A stretch of DNA of 64,000 nt from Oligoflexia bacterium (GTDB lineage Bacteria; Bdellovibrionota; Bdellovibrionia; JABDDW01): NCBI GenBank assembly GCA_016715815.1, contig JADJXN010000001.1:310001-374000 (forward strand). The letters run 5' to 3'. Shown here one piece after another: positions 7,410 through 14,886 of this stretch. A program made the position numbers and the translations under genes. How positions within the stretch are numbered: position 1 is the stretch's first letter; each line of letters begins with the position of its first letter. A model generated the notes under the pieces. It did not search any database. It was given only the letters and a program-made list of their open reading frames with translations, and was not told the DNA's origin.

Positions 7410-9555
7410 CAGTCCTTAAAATAGCCCTAACACATTGATTTAATTCTAAAGCTTTGTAAGCGTGGTCATCAGGTGTAATGGGCGCATTAAGCAAACTATC
7501 AAGTGATGGTGTCTCTGATTTATCTGCCGAAGTTTTAATATGTCTTTTTAAATCAACAATGTCTCTAGATTCGCGCATAGTTGAATGGGTTAATTTTCTA
7601 ATCTGAGCTCTTATGCGATCATAATTTTCAATACCAATGCTAGGTGCTTTAAAAAGCATAAAAGCTGTTTCTAGTGTCTTTTTAAGCTCATCATGATTTT
7701 TTAACTCGCTTAATTTTTTACTTAGTTCATCTAAAATGGGATCATTTTTTGTTAACTGATTTTTAAGGTTGGAAATAACAACGGCAAGGGCTTGGTTTTG
7801 TGCATTTTTACTTTTTAAAAGTTCATCAAGATAGGCTTTTTTAATTTGGCGCTGGGAAATAACATACTCAACATAATTAATAAATCTTGGGTTAAAACTT
7901 TCAAAGCCTAATTCAGAAATAAGATCTAAGGTAACTTTTTCCATTTTAGGGATATATGGCGCTACTTTTTCAAGATCTGTTTTAAGGGCCTTAAGTTTAA
8001 AATCAAATTGCTTTAAGGTTCTTGCTACATCTTCCTCTGGGTATCCGTTTTGTTTTGCAAGCTGTGGAAAATTTTGTATACGCATTTGATAAATTTCAGT
8101 TTCAGCTTCTAGTCTTTCTTTTTCAGACTTTAGCTGTTCTGTCAGTGCTACAAATCTTAAAAAGGGGTTTCTAAACTGAAGAATCTCAGGGTTTTGCGCA
8201 TAAAAAATTTGATTTAATACTCTAATGTTATCCCGTGGATGGGTTTTGCCATTAGTACTTATGATCATATTTTGCTCTTCAATTGTTGTGGAGGCTTTAG
8301 AGAGCTCAAGTTGAGCTTTAATAATATCTACTGCCTTTTTAGTCTCTGCTCTTAAAGTGGGCGCATTTTGTTCTAATCTCTGCTTTGCTGAAAGTTTAGT
8401 TAAACTTGAGCCACCACCGGTTTTAATATCAAACCTAACAGAGGTGTAAGGATCTTGAGCTGTGACACTTGTAAAATCTGCTGAAGTTTCAAACTCACGG
8501 CTAATAATATTAAATGCAATTTTTGTTTGCTCTAAAAGGTCCTCAACATTTGGTCTAAAAGAGCTACCAATATTTTTTGCCATTTCTGTGAAGAAAAACT
8601 TTGTATCTCTTGGGACTTCTAAAAAGCGCATCACATCTACAAGACTTATAATAAATTTTTGGGAAGATTGAATTAAAACCTGTGGGGGCAGGTTTTCCAT
8701 GGCCTGCTCTGCCTGGTTTTTAGCAAGTTTTAAAGCTTCTCTTGATGGAACGTGATAACTTTTTGCCAAAGATAAAGCCTCAGCTTTTTGTACGCCATAT
8801 CTTTCCTGCATATGTTCAGCAAGTTCTGACTCCAAACGGCTCATGAAATATTCATTAAATTCTCTCAAGACTTGTATTGTTCTTTCAGATACGGGGCGCC
8901 CTTCTTTTGGATGATGAGCCATGGCTAGTGTGATAACCCTATTAAAAAGCATATTTAGAGACATTTGCTTTAACATATGCTTTTGTAAAATATGTCCAAG
9001 CTCATGGGCAATAACGCCTTCAAGCTCGCCTCGGCTTACTTTTTCTAAAAGGCCATCAAAAATAACAAAAGAAACGGCATCTTTATTAGCCCCATACGTG
9101 TAGGCATTAATTGGTCCTTTAGCTCTAAAAATTTTTGCATTTTTAATTTGCTCTTCGCTAAAGCCGAGTTTGCGCATGACTTTTGCGACAGAAACAAAAA
9201 TATCAAGGCCTGTATCAGGGGTAATCAGAGTCATACCTTTTAAATTTTCAGCATCAGTAAGTCTAAGTCGTTCGTTTAAAGCAATTTCAATTAACTCTAA
9301 GGTCTGGGAAATAACGGGGTCATTAACCATGGTGTAATAAAGCTGCTTGTCTAGGTAGGTGGAAAGGTGGTCAATTTGTGCTTCATTAAATTTTTTATTT
9401 AAAAAAGGATCCTTCATAAGCTCAGAAAAAAGTGCGTCAGATTTTCTCTGTTTGATTTGTTCAACGGACTTAACATCTTGGTAAGGATTTTTAGCAAATG
9501 TAAGAATTGAAAAACTTGTAATCAAGATACCGAAAAAGGTGTTTATTTTAGACAT
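7402..9555 (-). CDS. M48-family metalloprotease, exported, large
   Basis: The zinc site is clear: VIAHELGH near residue 182, and a later ETSAD (ExxAD) that fits the third ligand of M48/Oma1/HtpX-type gluzincins, separated by a long helical insertion. ATG 9555 is preferred over the longer frame because it has a GGAGC site 6 nt upstream and begins a signal peptide (ending LTFA|KNP). The C-terminal 350 residues are helical and charged and of unknown role. At 717 residues it is much longer than BepA-type proteases. It probably acts in envelope protein quality control. Its 3' end overlaps cpaF by 8 nt, tail to tail. Confidence 0.85.
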   Translation of the reverse strand: MSKINTFFGILITSFSILTFAKNPYQDVKSVEQIKQRKSDALFSELMKDPFLNKKFNEAQIDHLSTYLDKQLYYTMVNDPVISQTLELIEIALNERLRLTDAENLKGMTLITPDTGLDIFVSVAKVMRKLGFSEEQIKNAKIFRAKGPINAYTYGANKDAVSFVIFDGLLEKVSRGELEGVIAHELGHILQKHMLKQMSLNMLFNRVITLAMAHHPKEGRPVSERTIQVLREFNEYFMSRLESELAEHMQERYGVQKAEALSLAKSYHVPSREALKLAKNQAEQAMENLPPQVLIQSSQKFIISLVDVMRFLEVPRDTKFFFTEMAKNIGSSFRPNVEDLLEQTKIAFNIISREFETSADFTSVTAQDPYTSVRFDIKTGGGSSLTKLSAKQRLEQNAPTLRAETKKAVDIIKAQLELSKASTTIEEQNMIISTNGKTHPRDNIRVLNQIFYAQNPEILQFRNPFLRFVALTEQLKSEKERLEAETEIYQMRIQNFPQLAKQNGYPEEDVARTLKQFDFKLKALKTDLEKVAPYIPKMEKVTLDLISELGFESFNPRFINYVEYVISQRQIKKAYLDELLKSKNAQNQALAVVISNLKNQLTKNDPILDELSKKLSELKNHDELKKTLETAFMLFKAPSIGIENYDRIRAQIRKLTHSTMRESRDIVDLKRHIKTSADKSETPSLDSLLNAPITPDDHAYKALELNQCVRAILRTVN

Positions 9556-9664
9556 CAAATTGCTCCTATAAGTTTTAGGCAAACTTATCAATACTTTTAG
9601 CAACTTAGGTGCCAATATCTGGTAGACAATAGGGCTGTTAATCTATAAAAAATGCCTAAAACCT

Positions 9665-11074
9665 ATGATAAATCAGGGAAGTTGTAAATTTACAAGCTGC
9701 TTAATGGCCTATTTGGAAAAGCAAGGTCTAACGACTTTGCCATTAATAGATGCTTTTGACTACCCTGAAGAGTATTTAAAAGATCCTCATAGTTGGATTT
9801 CACTAACTGAAGCAGAAAAATTTTTTGAAAAGGCTATTAAAATAACCGATGACTTACTGGTTGCACGACACTGTGGACTTTTAATTAAAAACCTCTCTGC
9901 TCTTGGTGCTTTGGATAATGTTTTTAAAATGATGACCGATGGCGCTCAAAGCTACTACTCACGTATTGATAGGTACTTAAGTTATTTTCTCGCTCCGCAG
10001 CCAATTTATAATGAATTAGAAAGAACTCCCTCTTTAGTTAAATTTGAATTTCCAATTGAGCGCGCTCAATTCCCAAATGTTTTTGATTTTCTAATTGCTA
10101 CCTTAGAGGTGTTACCTAAGTACACAGGTCATGGGGCTTCTCAAGTAAAGCTAAGCCAACTTAATATTGTAGAAATAAGTTGGGAAACTAAACAACAAAG
10201 CCTTTTTGAAGAAGGAACTGAGGGGCGAGTGCTAAACCCCAAACTTGTAGAGCAAATGAGCGTTTTACTACAAGATAGTGAGCGAAAAATTGAGGAATTA
10301 AAATTAGAAAATAAACGCCTGGCTGACAGATTAAAAGAACAAATCGGAACCCATAGTTTGGCGGTTTTAGCAGCCGGTGTAGCCCATGAGATTAATAATC
10401 CCCTTTCTTTTGTTACAAGTAATATTACTAGATTTAAAGAATATTTTGAGGTGCTTAAGCAAGTTGCTTCCCAAACGCCAAGTGAAAATTTTAAAAAGCA
10501 ATTTGATTTAGATTTTATTTTATCTGAAACACCTTTAATGCTTCAAGAAAGTCTTGAAGGTTTGCACCGGGTAAAAGAAATTGTTAGAGATCTTTCAGCA
10601 CTTGCTCACCCAGATCAAGGGCGCACTGAGCGAAAAATAAAGACAGATCTAAATGAGCTTTTAGAGAGTTCTGTAAAAGTAATTACTCAAAAAAATATGG
10701 GAAAAATTAAAATTAAAAAGCAGCTCAAACTTGGTGAGAAAGTAGCTCTTTACCCTGTAAGAATGAGCCAGGTTTTTGTGAACTTATTAAGCAATGCTGC
10801 TCAAGCTATAGAAGATAAGGGTGTAATAGAAGTTAAAACATGGGCTGAGAAAAATAATGCCATAATAGAAATTAAAGACTCAGGCCATGGAATGGATGAG
10901 GAAACTAAAAAAAATATTTTTACTCCATTTTTTACTACAAAAACTCAAGGGCAAGGAATGGGGCTTGGTTTAAGTATTGCCCAAAGTATTATTGAAATGC
11001 ATAAAGGAAAAATGAGTGTTAATAGTATGCCAGGGCAAGGAAGTATATTTACTATTGAACTACCAATAAATTAG
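9665..11074 (+). CDS. Sensor histidine kinase, cytoplasmic
   Basis: An uncharacterised N-terminal sensory domain (about 1-175, with YLxDPxxWIxLxEAxxFFE) is followed by a short coiled coil (about 195-225) and a full kinase core. The H-box AGVAHEINNP places the phospho-His near 242; the N-box NLLSNAAQAI, G1 DSGHGMDEE and G2 GLGLSIAQSI are intact. No transmembrane segment is present, so the signal is intracellular. No response regulator is adjacent. The stop lies 14 bp before enolase, so both are likely one transcript. No good ribosome binding site precedes ATG 9665; a TATAAA box at 9644-9649 may be a -10 element. Confidence 0.88.
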   Translation: MINQGSCKFTSCLMAYLEKQGLTTLPLIDAFDYPEEYLKDPHSWISLTEAEKFFEKAIKITDDLLVARHCGLLIKNLSALGALDNVFKMMTDGAQSYYSRIDRYLSYFLAPQPIYNELERTPSLVKFEFPIERAQFPNVFDFLIATLEVLPKYTGHGASQVKLSQLNIVEISWETKQQSLFEEGTEGRVLNPKLVEQMSVLLQDSERKIEELKLENKRLADRLKEQIGTHSLAVLAAGVAHEINNPLSFVTSNITRFKEYFEVLKQVASQTPSENFKKQFDLDFILSETPLMLQESLEGLHRVKEIVRDLSALAHPDQGRTERKIKTDLNELLESSVKVITQKNMGKIKIKKQLKLGEKVALYPVRMSQVFVNLLSNAAQAIEDKGVIEVKTWAEKNNAIIEIKDSGHGMDEETKKNIFTPFFTTKTQGQGMGLGLSIAQSIIEMHKGKMSVNSMPGQGSIFTIELPIN

Positions 11075-11088
11075 AAAGGGCAGGGCAA

Positions 11089-12366
11089 GTGGCAAAAATA
11101 TTAAAAATTCATGGGCGAGAAATTTTAGACTCACGCGGAAACCCCACCGTAGAAGTTGATGTTTTACTTGATGACGGATCTTTGGGCCGTGCTGCTGTCC
11201 CATCAGGAGCCTCAACTGGAGCCCATGAAGCACTTGAAATGCGTGACGGTGATAAAAAGCGCTACCTTGGTAAAGGCGTTCAAAATGCTGTCATGAATGT
11301 GAATAAAAAAATTGCCCCAAAGCTTAAAGGCATGAAAGCTGATGACCAAGAGCTTATTGATAAAGCTATGCTTAAACTTGATGGCACAGCTAATAAGGCA
11401 GAGCTTGGAGCTAATGCCATTTTAGGGGTAAGTCTTGCTGTTATAAAAGCATTTAGTCAATCAGTGGGAAAACCACTTTATGAAGTGGCCCTTCAAAAAA
11501 AAGAATTTAAACTTCCAGTACCATTGATGAATATTTTAAATGGCGGAGCCCATGCCGATAACGGCCTTGATATTCAAGAATTCATGATTGCCCCGGTTTG
11601 TGGTGACAGATTTAGTGAAAGCTTAAGAGCTGGAGCTGAAATATTTCATACTCTAAAAGGGATTTTAAAAAAACAAGGTCTTTCAACAGGTATTGGTGAT
11701 GAAGGTGGTTTTGCACCAAAGCTTGGCTCAAACTTAAAAGCATTAGAGTTTGTGGCCGATGCCGTTGAAAAGGCGGGCTATAAGCTTGGTAAAGATGTCT
11801 TTTTAGCCTTAGATGTTGCTGCTACGGAGCTTTATAACCCTGAGACAAAAATGTATCGATGGGAGAGCCGCCAAATTGACCATGACGAGCTTGTTACAAT
11901 TTATAATAGTTGGTCCCAAAACTTCCCACTGGCCAGTATTGAAGATGGCTTAAGCGAGGACGATTGGGCGGGGTGGAAAAAATTAACTGCTAAAATAGGC
12001 AATCGGGTGCAACTTGTAGGGGATGATTTATTTGTCACAAACCCTGAGCGTATCAAAAAGGGTATTAAAGACGGTGTGGCTAATGCAGTTTTAATTAAGG
12101 TAAATCAAATAGGTACTTTAACGGAAACTTTTGAAGCCTGCCAAATTGCCCATAAAGCCAAGTACCACACAGTTATGTCCCATAGAAGCGGGGAAACTGA
12201 AGATGCCACGATTGCCGATTTGGCCGTGGCCACGGGTTCTGAGCAAATAAAAACAGGGTCATTATGTAGAGGGGAAAGAACTGCAAAATATAACCAGCTT
12301 TTACGCATTGAAGAAGAATTGGGAACAAGAGCCCACTTTTGGGGATTAGAGGCGTTTAAGAAATAA
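11089..12366 (+). CDS. eno: Enolase
   Basis: Catalyses 2-phosphoglycerate to phosphoenolpyruvate in glycolysis. The 425-residue length and signatures are standard: REILDSRGNPTVEV at the N-terminus, SGASTG, GDEGGFAP (catalytic Glu), VLIKVNQIGTLTET (catalytic Lys) and the SHRSGETED loop. GTG start with an AGGGCAGGG ribosome binding site. It lies 14 bp after the histidine kinase gene, an unusual neighbour. Confidence 0.98.
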   Translation: MAKILKIHGREILDSRGNPTVEVDVLLDDGSLGRAAVPSGASTGAHEALEMRDGDKKRYLGKGVQNAVMNVNKKIAPKLKGMKADDQELIDKAMLKLDGTANKAELGANAILGVSLAVIKAFSQSVGKPLYEVALQKKEFKLPVPLMNILNGGAHADNGLDIQEFMIAPVCGDRFSESLRAGAEIFHTLKGILKKQGLSTGIGDEGGFAPKLGSNLKALEFVADAVEKAGYKLGKDVFLALDVAATELYNPETKMYRWESRQIDHDELVTIYNSWSQNFPLASIEDGLSEDDWAGWKKLTAKIGNRVQLVGDDLFVTNPERIKKGIKDGVANAVLIKVNQIGTLTETFEACQIAHKAKYHTVMSHRSGETEDATIADLAVATGSEQIKTGSLCRGERTAKYNQLLRIEEELGTRAHFWGLEAFKK

Positions 12367-12464
12367 TGGGGTCAATGTGGCTAACAATTTACGGCACTTT
12401 AAGCTAAATTGGAGCGTTCTGCCCACTAAAACCCCAGGTCTTTAAGGCATATAGCTAAATTTGG

Positions 12465-12480
12465 TGGCACATACATTGCT
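12465..12480 (+). promoter_or_regulatory. Sigma-54 (-24/-12) promoter
   Basis: The sequence reads TGGCAC-ATACA-TTGCT, with the invariant GG (12466-12467) and GC (12478-12479) exactly 10 bp apart, matching the known sigma-54 consensus. The predicted start is near 12491, giving a leader of about 44 nt before the AGGAG site and ATG 12535. Two AGCTAAAT-T(T)GG direct repeats at 12402 and 12453 lie just upstream and could be part of activator recognition. Confidence 0.8.
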
Positions 12481-12534
12481 CTTGTTATTCCACGGCTGTT
12501 AAGTTAAATGAACGTTTTTAAGGAGAAACCACAA

Positions 12535-13644
12535 ATGAATAAGCTATTAGGCCTTTTAGTAGTGTTTGCACTTGTTAGTCAGCTAGCTGATGCTGCCCCA
12601 AAAAAGAAATCAAAGGTTAAAAAATCAAAGACAACAAATACGTCTACAACCTCAAAGAGAAACAAGAAAATGACTCCTGAGCAGATTAAGCAGGCAAATA
12701 AAGCCGCCGCTGCTGCAGTTGATGTTGCACAAAAGCCAGCGCCAGTGGGCTTAGTTGCTAAGGTTACTCCAGCGGCACCAACAGCTATAACAACAACGCA
12801 AGTAAAACAGCCAGAAGTAGCAAAAGCTAAATCAGGTTTTGGTTTAACATGGCTTAGCATAAATGGTTTGGGAATGAGACCTTTTCAAGGAATTGACGAT
12901 GGTAAGTTGGTTGAGATTTCCTCTTGGGAGCAGCCCAATATTAAATATAAATTTAATGAAAACTGGTCAGTAGCTGTAATGCCTCAATTTTTCCATACAT
13001 GGTTTGGTGATCAGCAAAAAGAACAAGATGTTGGAGCAAAAAGTGGTCAGCTAGAGCAAGGTGCTGCATTTAATATGGGTAACGTTGCTTTAAAGCTTAC
13101 AAATTCAAATTTGCTAAAATTTGGTGATGGCTTTAAAGTTGATGGCCAACTAAGATTTGATCTTCCAACAAGTGAAGTTGCTCAGAAAAATGATCAGGTG
13201 GGTGAAACATGGGTATCAACAGGCATTTCAAAATCTTTTGGTAAGTTTGATCTTAAAGGAACACTTATTGGACGCATTTACCATCAAAGTTATAACACCT
13301 CAAGACTTGTTGATAATAAAGATGTTCGTTTGCAGAATAAAGCTGCTCGTCACTATCAGTACTTAGATGTAGGCTATAACTTTACAGAGAAACTCAATCT
13401 CACACTTGAGTACGGAACCTATGTTACTTACTCTTTTGAAGATGTTGAAACAAATCGTCCTCAAAAAGTTAGCATGAACAGGATTGCAGATATTGGTCTG
13501 AGTTATACATTTACAAAAAACTTTACTCTAGCAGTAGGTCTTTCTGAGGTAACAAGTTCCATAAATGATACTCGTATGCCCTTTGACACTGCTAACACTG
13601 CTGAGGGTGGGGAAGCATACTTTGTAGCTTCATTTAATATCTAG
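12535..13644 (+). CDS. Outer-membrane beta-barrel-like protein, sigma-54 controlled
   Basis: ATG 12535 is chosen over ATG 12508 because AGGAG lies 9 nt before it and it starts a standard signal peptide (cleavage near ADA|APKK). The mature N-terminus is strongly Lys-rich, then Ala-rich (to about residue 90). From about 100 onward the chain alternates amphipathic beta strands with aromatic girdle residues (for example WSVAVMPQFFHTWF and KLNLTLEYGTYVTYSF), as in an outer-membrane barrel. No named family is recognised. It is monocistronic: sigma-54 promoter upstream, strong terminator downstream. Confidence 0.75.
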   Translation: MNKLLGLLVVFALVSQLADAAPKKKSKVKKSKTTNTSTTSKRNKKMTPEQIKQANKAAAAAVDVAQKPAPVGLVAKVTPAAPTAITTTQVKQPEVAKAKSGFGLTWLSINGLGMRPFQGIDDGKLVEISSWEQPNIKYKFNENWSVAVMPQFFHTWFGDQQKEQDVGAKSGQLEQGAAFNMGNVALKLTNSNLLKFGDGFKVDGQLRFDLPTSEVAQKNDQVGETWVSTGISKSFGKFDLKGTLIGRIYHQSYNTSRLVDNKDVRLQNKAARHYQYLDVGYNFTEKLNLTLEYGTYVTYSFEDVETNRPQKVSMNRIADIGLSYTFTKNFTLAVGLSEVTSSINDTRMPFDTANTAEGGEAYFVASFNI

Positions 13645-13670
13645 TTAAGATATACAAACATAAGATTTTA

Positions 13671-13699
13671 AAAACCCCGACCTTAACTCGGGGTTTTTT
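13671..13699 (+). terminator. Rho-independent terminator
   Basis: A 6-bp GC stem CCCCGA/TCGGGG with loop CCTTAAC is followed by six T residues and preceded by A residues, so it may work in both directions. It ends the outer-membrane protein transcript. Confidence 0.92.
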
Positions 13700-13759
13700 A
13701 TTTGCACTACGCGTAAAAGTTTGTAACACTATATGTAAAGCATCAAAAGGAGTTGAAGC

Positions 13760-14059
13760 TTGAAGCCAATATATTTTTTCTTAAGAGAATTTTTAGAACA
13801 CCCATTAAAAGTTGGAATTGCTGCTATTGCCATAGCCCTTGCAAGCCTTATTACAGAGGGAAGTTTATTTAACCTTTGGAATTTAAGTGTAGAAAGACAG
13901 AGGCTTATTGCAAAACATCAGTTTGTCACTAAAAAAAATCAGGAACTAAATAATAAAATTTTAAAAGCTACAAATTCAGATAATTTCATAGGTCATGAAG
14001 CGCGCGAAAGACTTGATCTTGTGAGTGAGGATGAGCTGGTTTTTATCTTTGACAATTAG
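13760..14059 (+). CDS. FtsB/DivIC-like septum formation initiator protein
   Basis: A 99-residue bitopic protein: membrane segment about 15-35, coiled coil about 40-75, then the C-terminal motif (F-I-G-x-E-A-R-E-R-L-D-L-V-S-x-x-E) shared with FtsB/DivIC, which bridge FtsQ and FtsL at the divisome. TTG start with an AAGGAG site 7 nt upstream. It stands alone 60 bp after a terminator. In many bacteria ftsB follows eno; here the sigma-54-controlled gene lies between the two, consistent with that ancestral order. Confidence 0.8.
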   Translation: MKPIYFFLREFLEHPLKVGIAAIAIALASLITEGSLFNLWNLSVERQRLIAKHQFVTKKNQELNNKILKATNSDNFIGHEARERLDLVSEDELVFIFDN

Positions 14060-14197
14060 ACATTACAGCTTCTGTCATGGGTTAAAAATATTGCAAAAAA
14101 ATCTTGCTTGATTAAAACCATAAGCTCGTTTAGCTTGAATATTAGGGCACCTAAGTGCTCAGGAATTAACAATATTTTTTAGGAGGGGTATAGTTTT

Positions 14198-14413
14198 ATG
14201 GCAGCAACTGGTAAAGTTAAGTGGTTCAACGATAGCAAAGGCTTTGGTTTCATCGAGCGCGAGGGTGGCAAGGATGTATTTGTTCACTACTCAGCTATTC
14301 AAGGAGAAGGTTTTAAAACCCTTCCTGAAGGTGCACCAGTAGAGTTTGAATTGTTAGAAACAGATCGTGGCCCACAAGCCGCTAATGTTTCAGTTTTAAA
14401 AGGTAATCAATAA
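14198..14413 (+). CDS. Cold-shock domain protein (CspA family)
   Basis: The 71-residue single OB-fold protein has both RNA-binding motifs, KGFGFIE (RNP1) and VFVHYSAI (RNP2). It should act as an RNA chaperone; whether it is cold-induced cannot be read. A very strong AGGAGGGG site lies about 10 nt upstream of ATG, preceded by an untranslated-looking region of up to 138 bp, the kind of leader found on csp genes. A terminator follows 22 bp after the stop. Confidence 0.95.
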   Translation: MAATGKVKWFNDSKGFGFIEREGGKDVFVHYSAIQGEGFKTLPEGAPVEFELLETDRGPQAANVSVLKGNQ

Positions 14414-14435
14414 CACTTTAAAACAAGCATTAACA

Positions 14436-14467
14436 AAAAGCCCCATGGTAAAACTCTGGGGCTTTTT
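14436..14467 (+). terminator. Rho-independent terminator after csp gene
   Basis: Stem AAGCCCCA/TGGGGCTT (8 bp), 11-nt loop, followed by a run of T residues. Confidence 0.93.
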
Positions 14468-14506
14468 TATTGCCTAAAATCCTAAACTTTGTTTACGCTA
14501 AACATA

Positions 14507-14881
14507 ATGAGTCAGTGGAATAAAGAAACCATCAAGTTATTACGTAAAAAACTTGGCCTTTCTCAAAGTGATTTTGCTTTAGCCTTAGGCTGCCGCCAGC
14601 AAACCATAAGTGAGTGGGAGCTGGGGCTTTATGAGCCAGCCAATGCCTACAACAAATTATTAGACATGATTAGTCTTCAGAGCCAAAACAACCTTGCAGC
14701 TAGCCAAACTTCGTGGTCTTCTCCCATGACAAAGGAGAAGGCGAAAAAGGCAGTCGTCAAAAAGGCTCAAAGTGTACTTACAAAAAGTAAGTCTCAGGAT
14801 AAATATGAGCCACAAGAAACAAGCAGTCAATCAAACTATTATGAGCCAGAGTTTAGAGAATTTGACCCTGCTATAGACTAA
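14507..14881 (+). CDS. Small XRE-type helix-turn-helix regulator
   Basis: Residues 8-55 form a Cro/CI-type HTH (KKLGLSQSDFALALGC, QQTISEWELG). The rest is a basic, then acidic, low-complexity tail with no ligand domain. ATG 14507 fits the family start better than the upstream TTG 14489. No ribosome binding site is visible and the start is only about 40 bp after the csp terminator, so the transcript may be nearly leaderless. The stop lies 5 bp before polA, suggesting co-transcription; the regulated target is unknown. Confidence 0.82.
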   Translation: MSQWNKETIKLLRKKLGLSQSDFALALGCRQQTISEWELGLYEPANAYNKLLDMISLQSQNNLAASQTSWSSPMTKEKAKKAVVKKAQSVLTKSKSQDKYEPQETSSQSNYYEPEFREFDPAID

Positions 14882-14886
14882 GTTTC

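Noticed and set aside
14060..14197. Promoter TTGCAA-16-TAAAAC before the csp gene
   Set aside because: Each box matches only 4 of 6 consensus bases; the leader is noted but no promoter is called.
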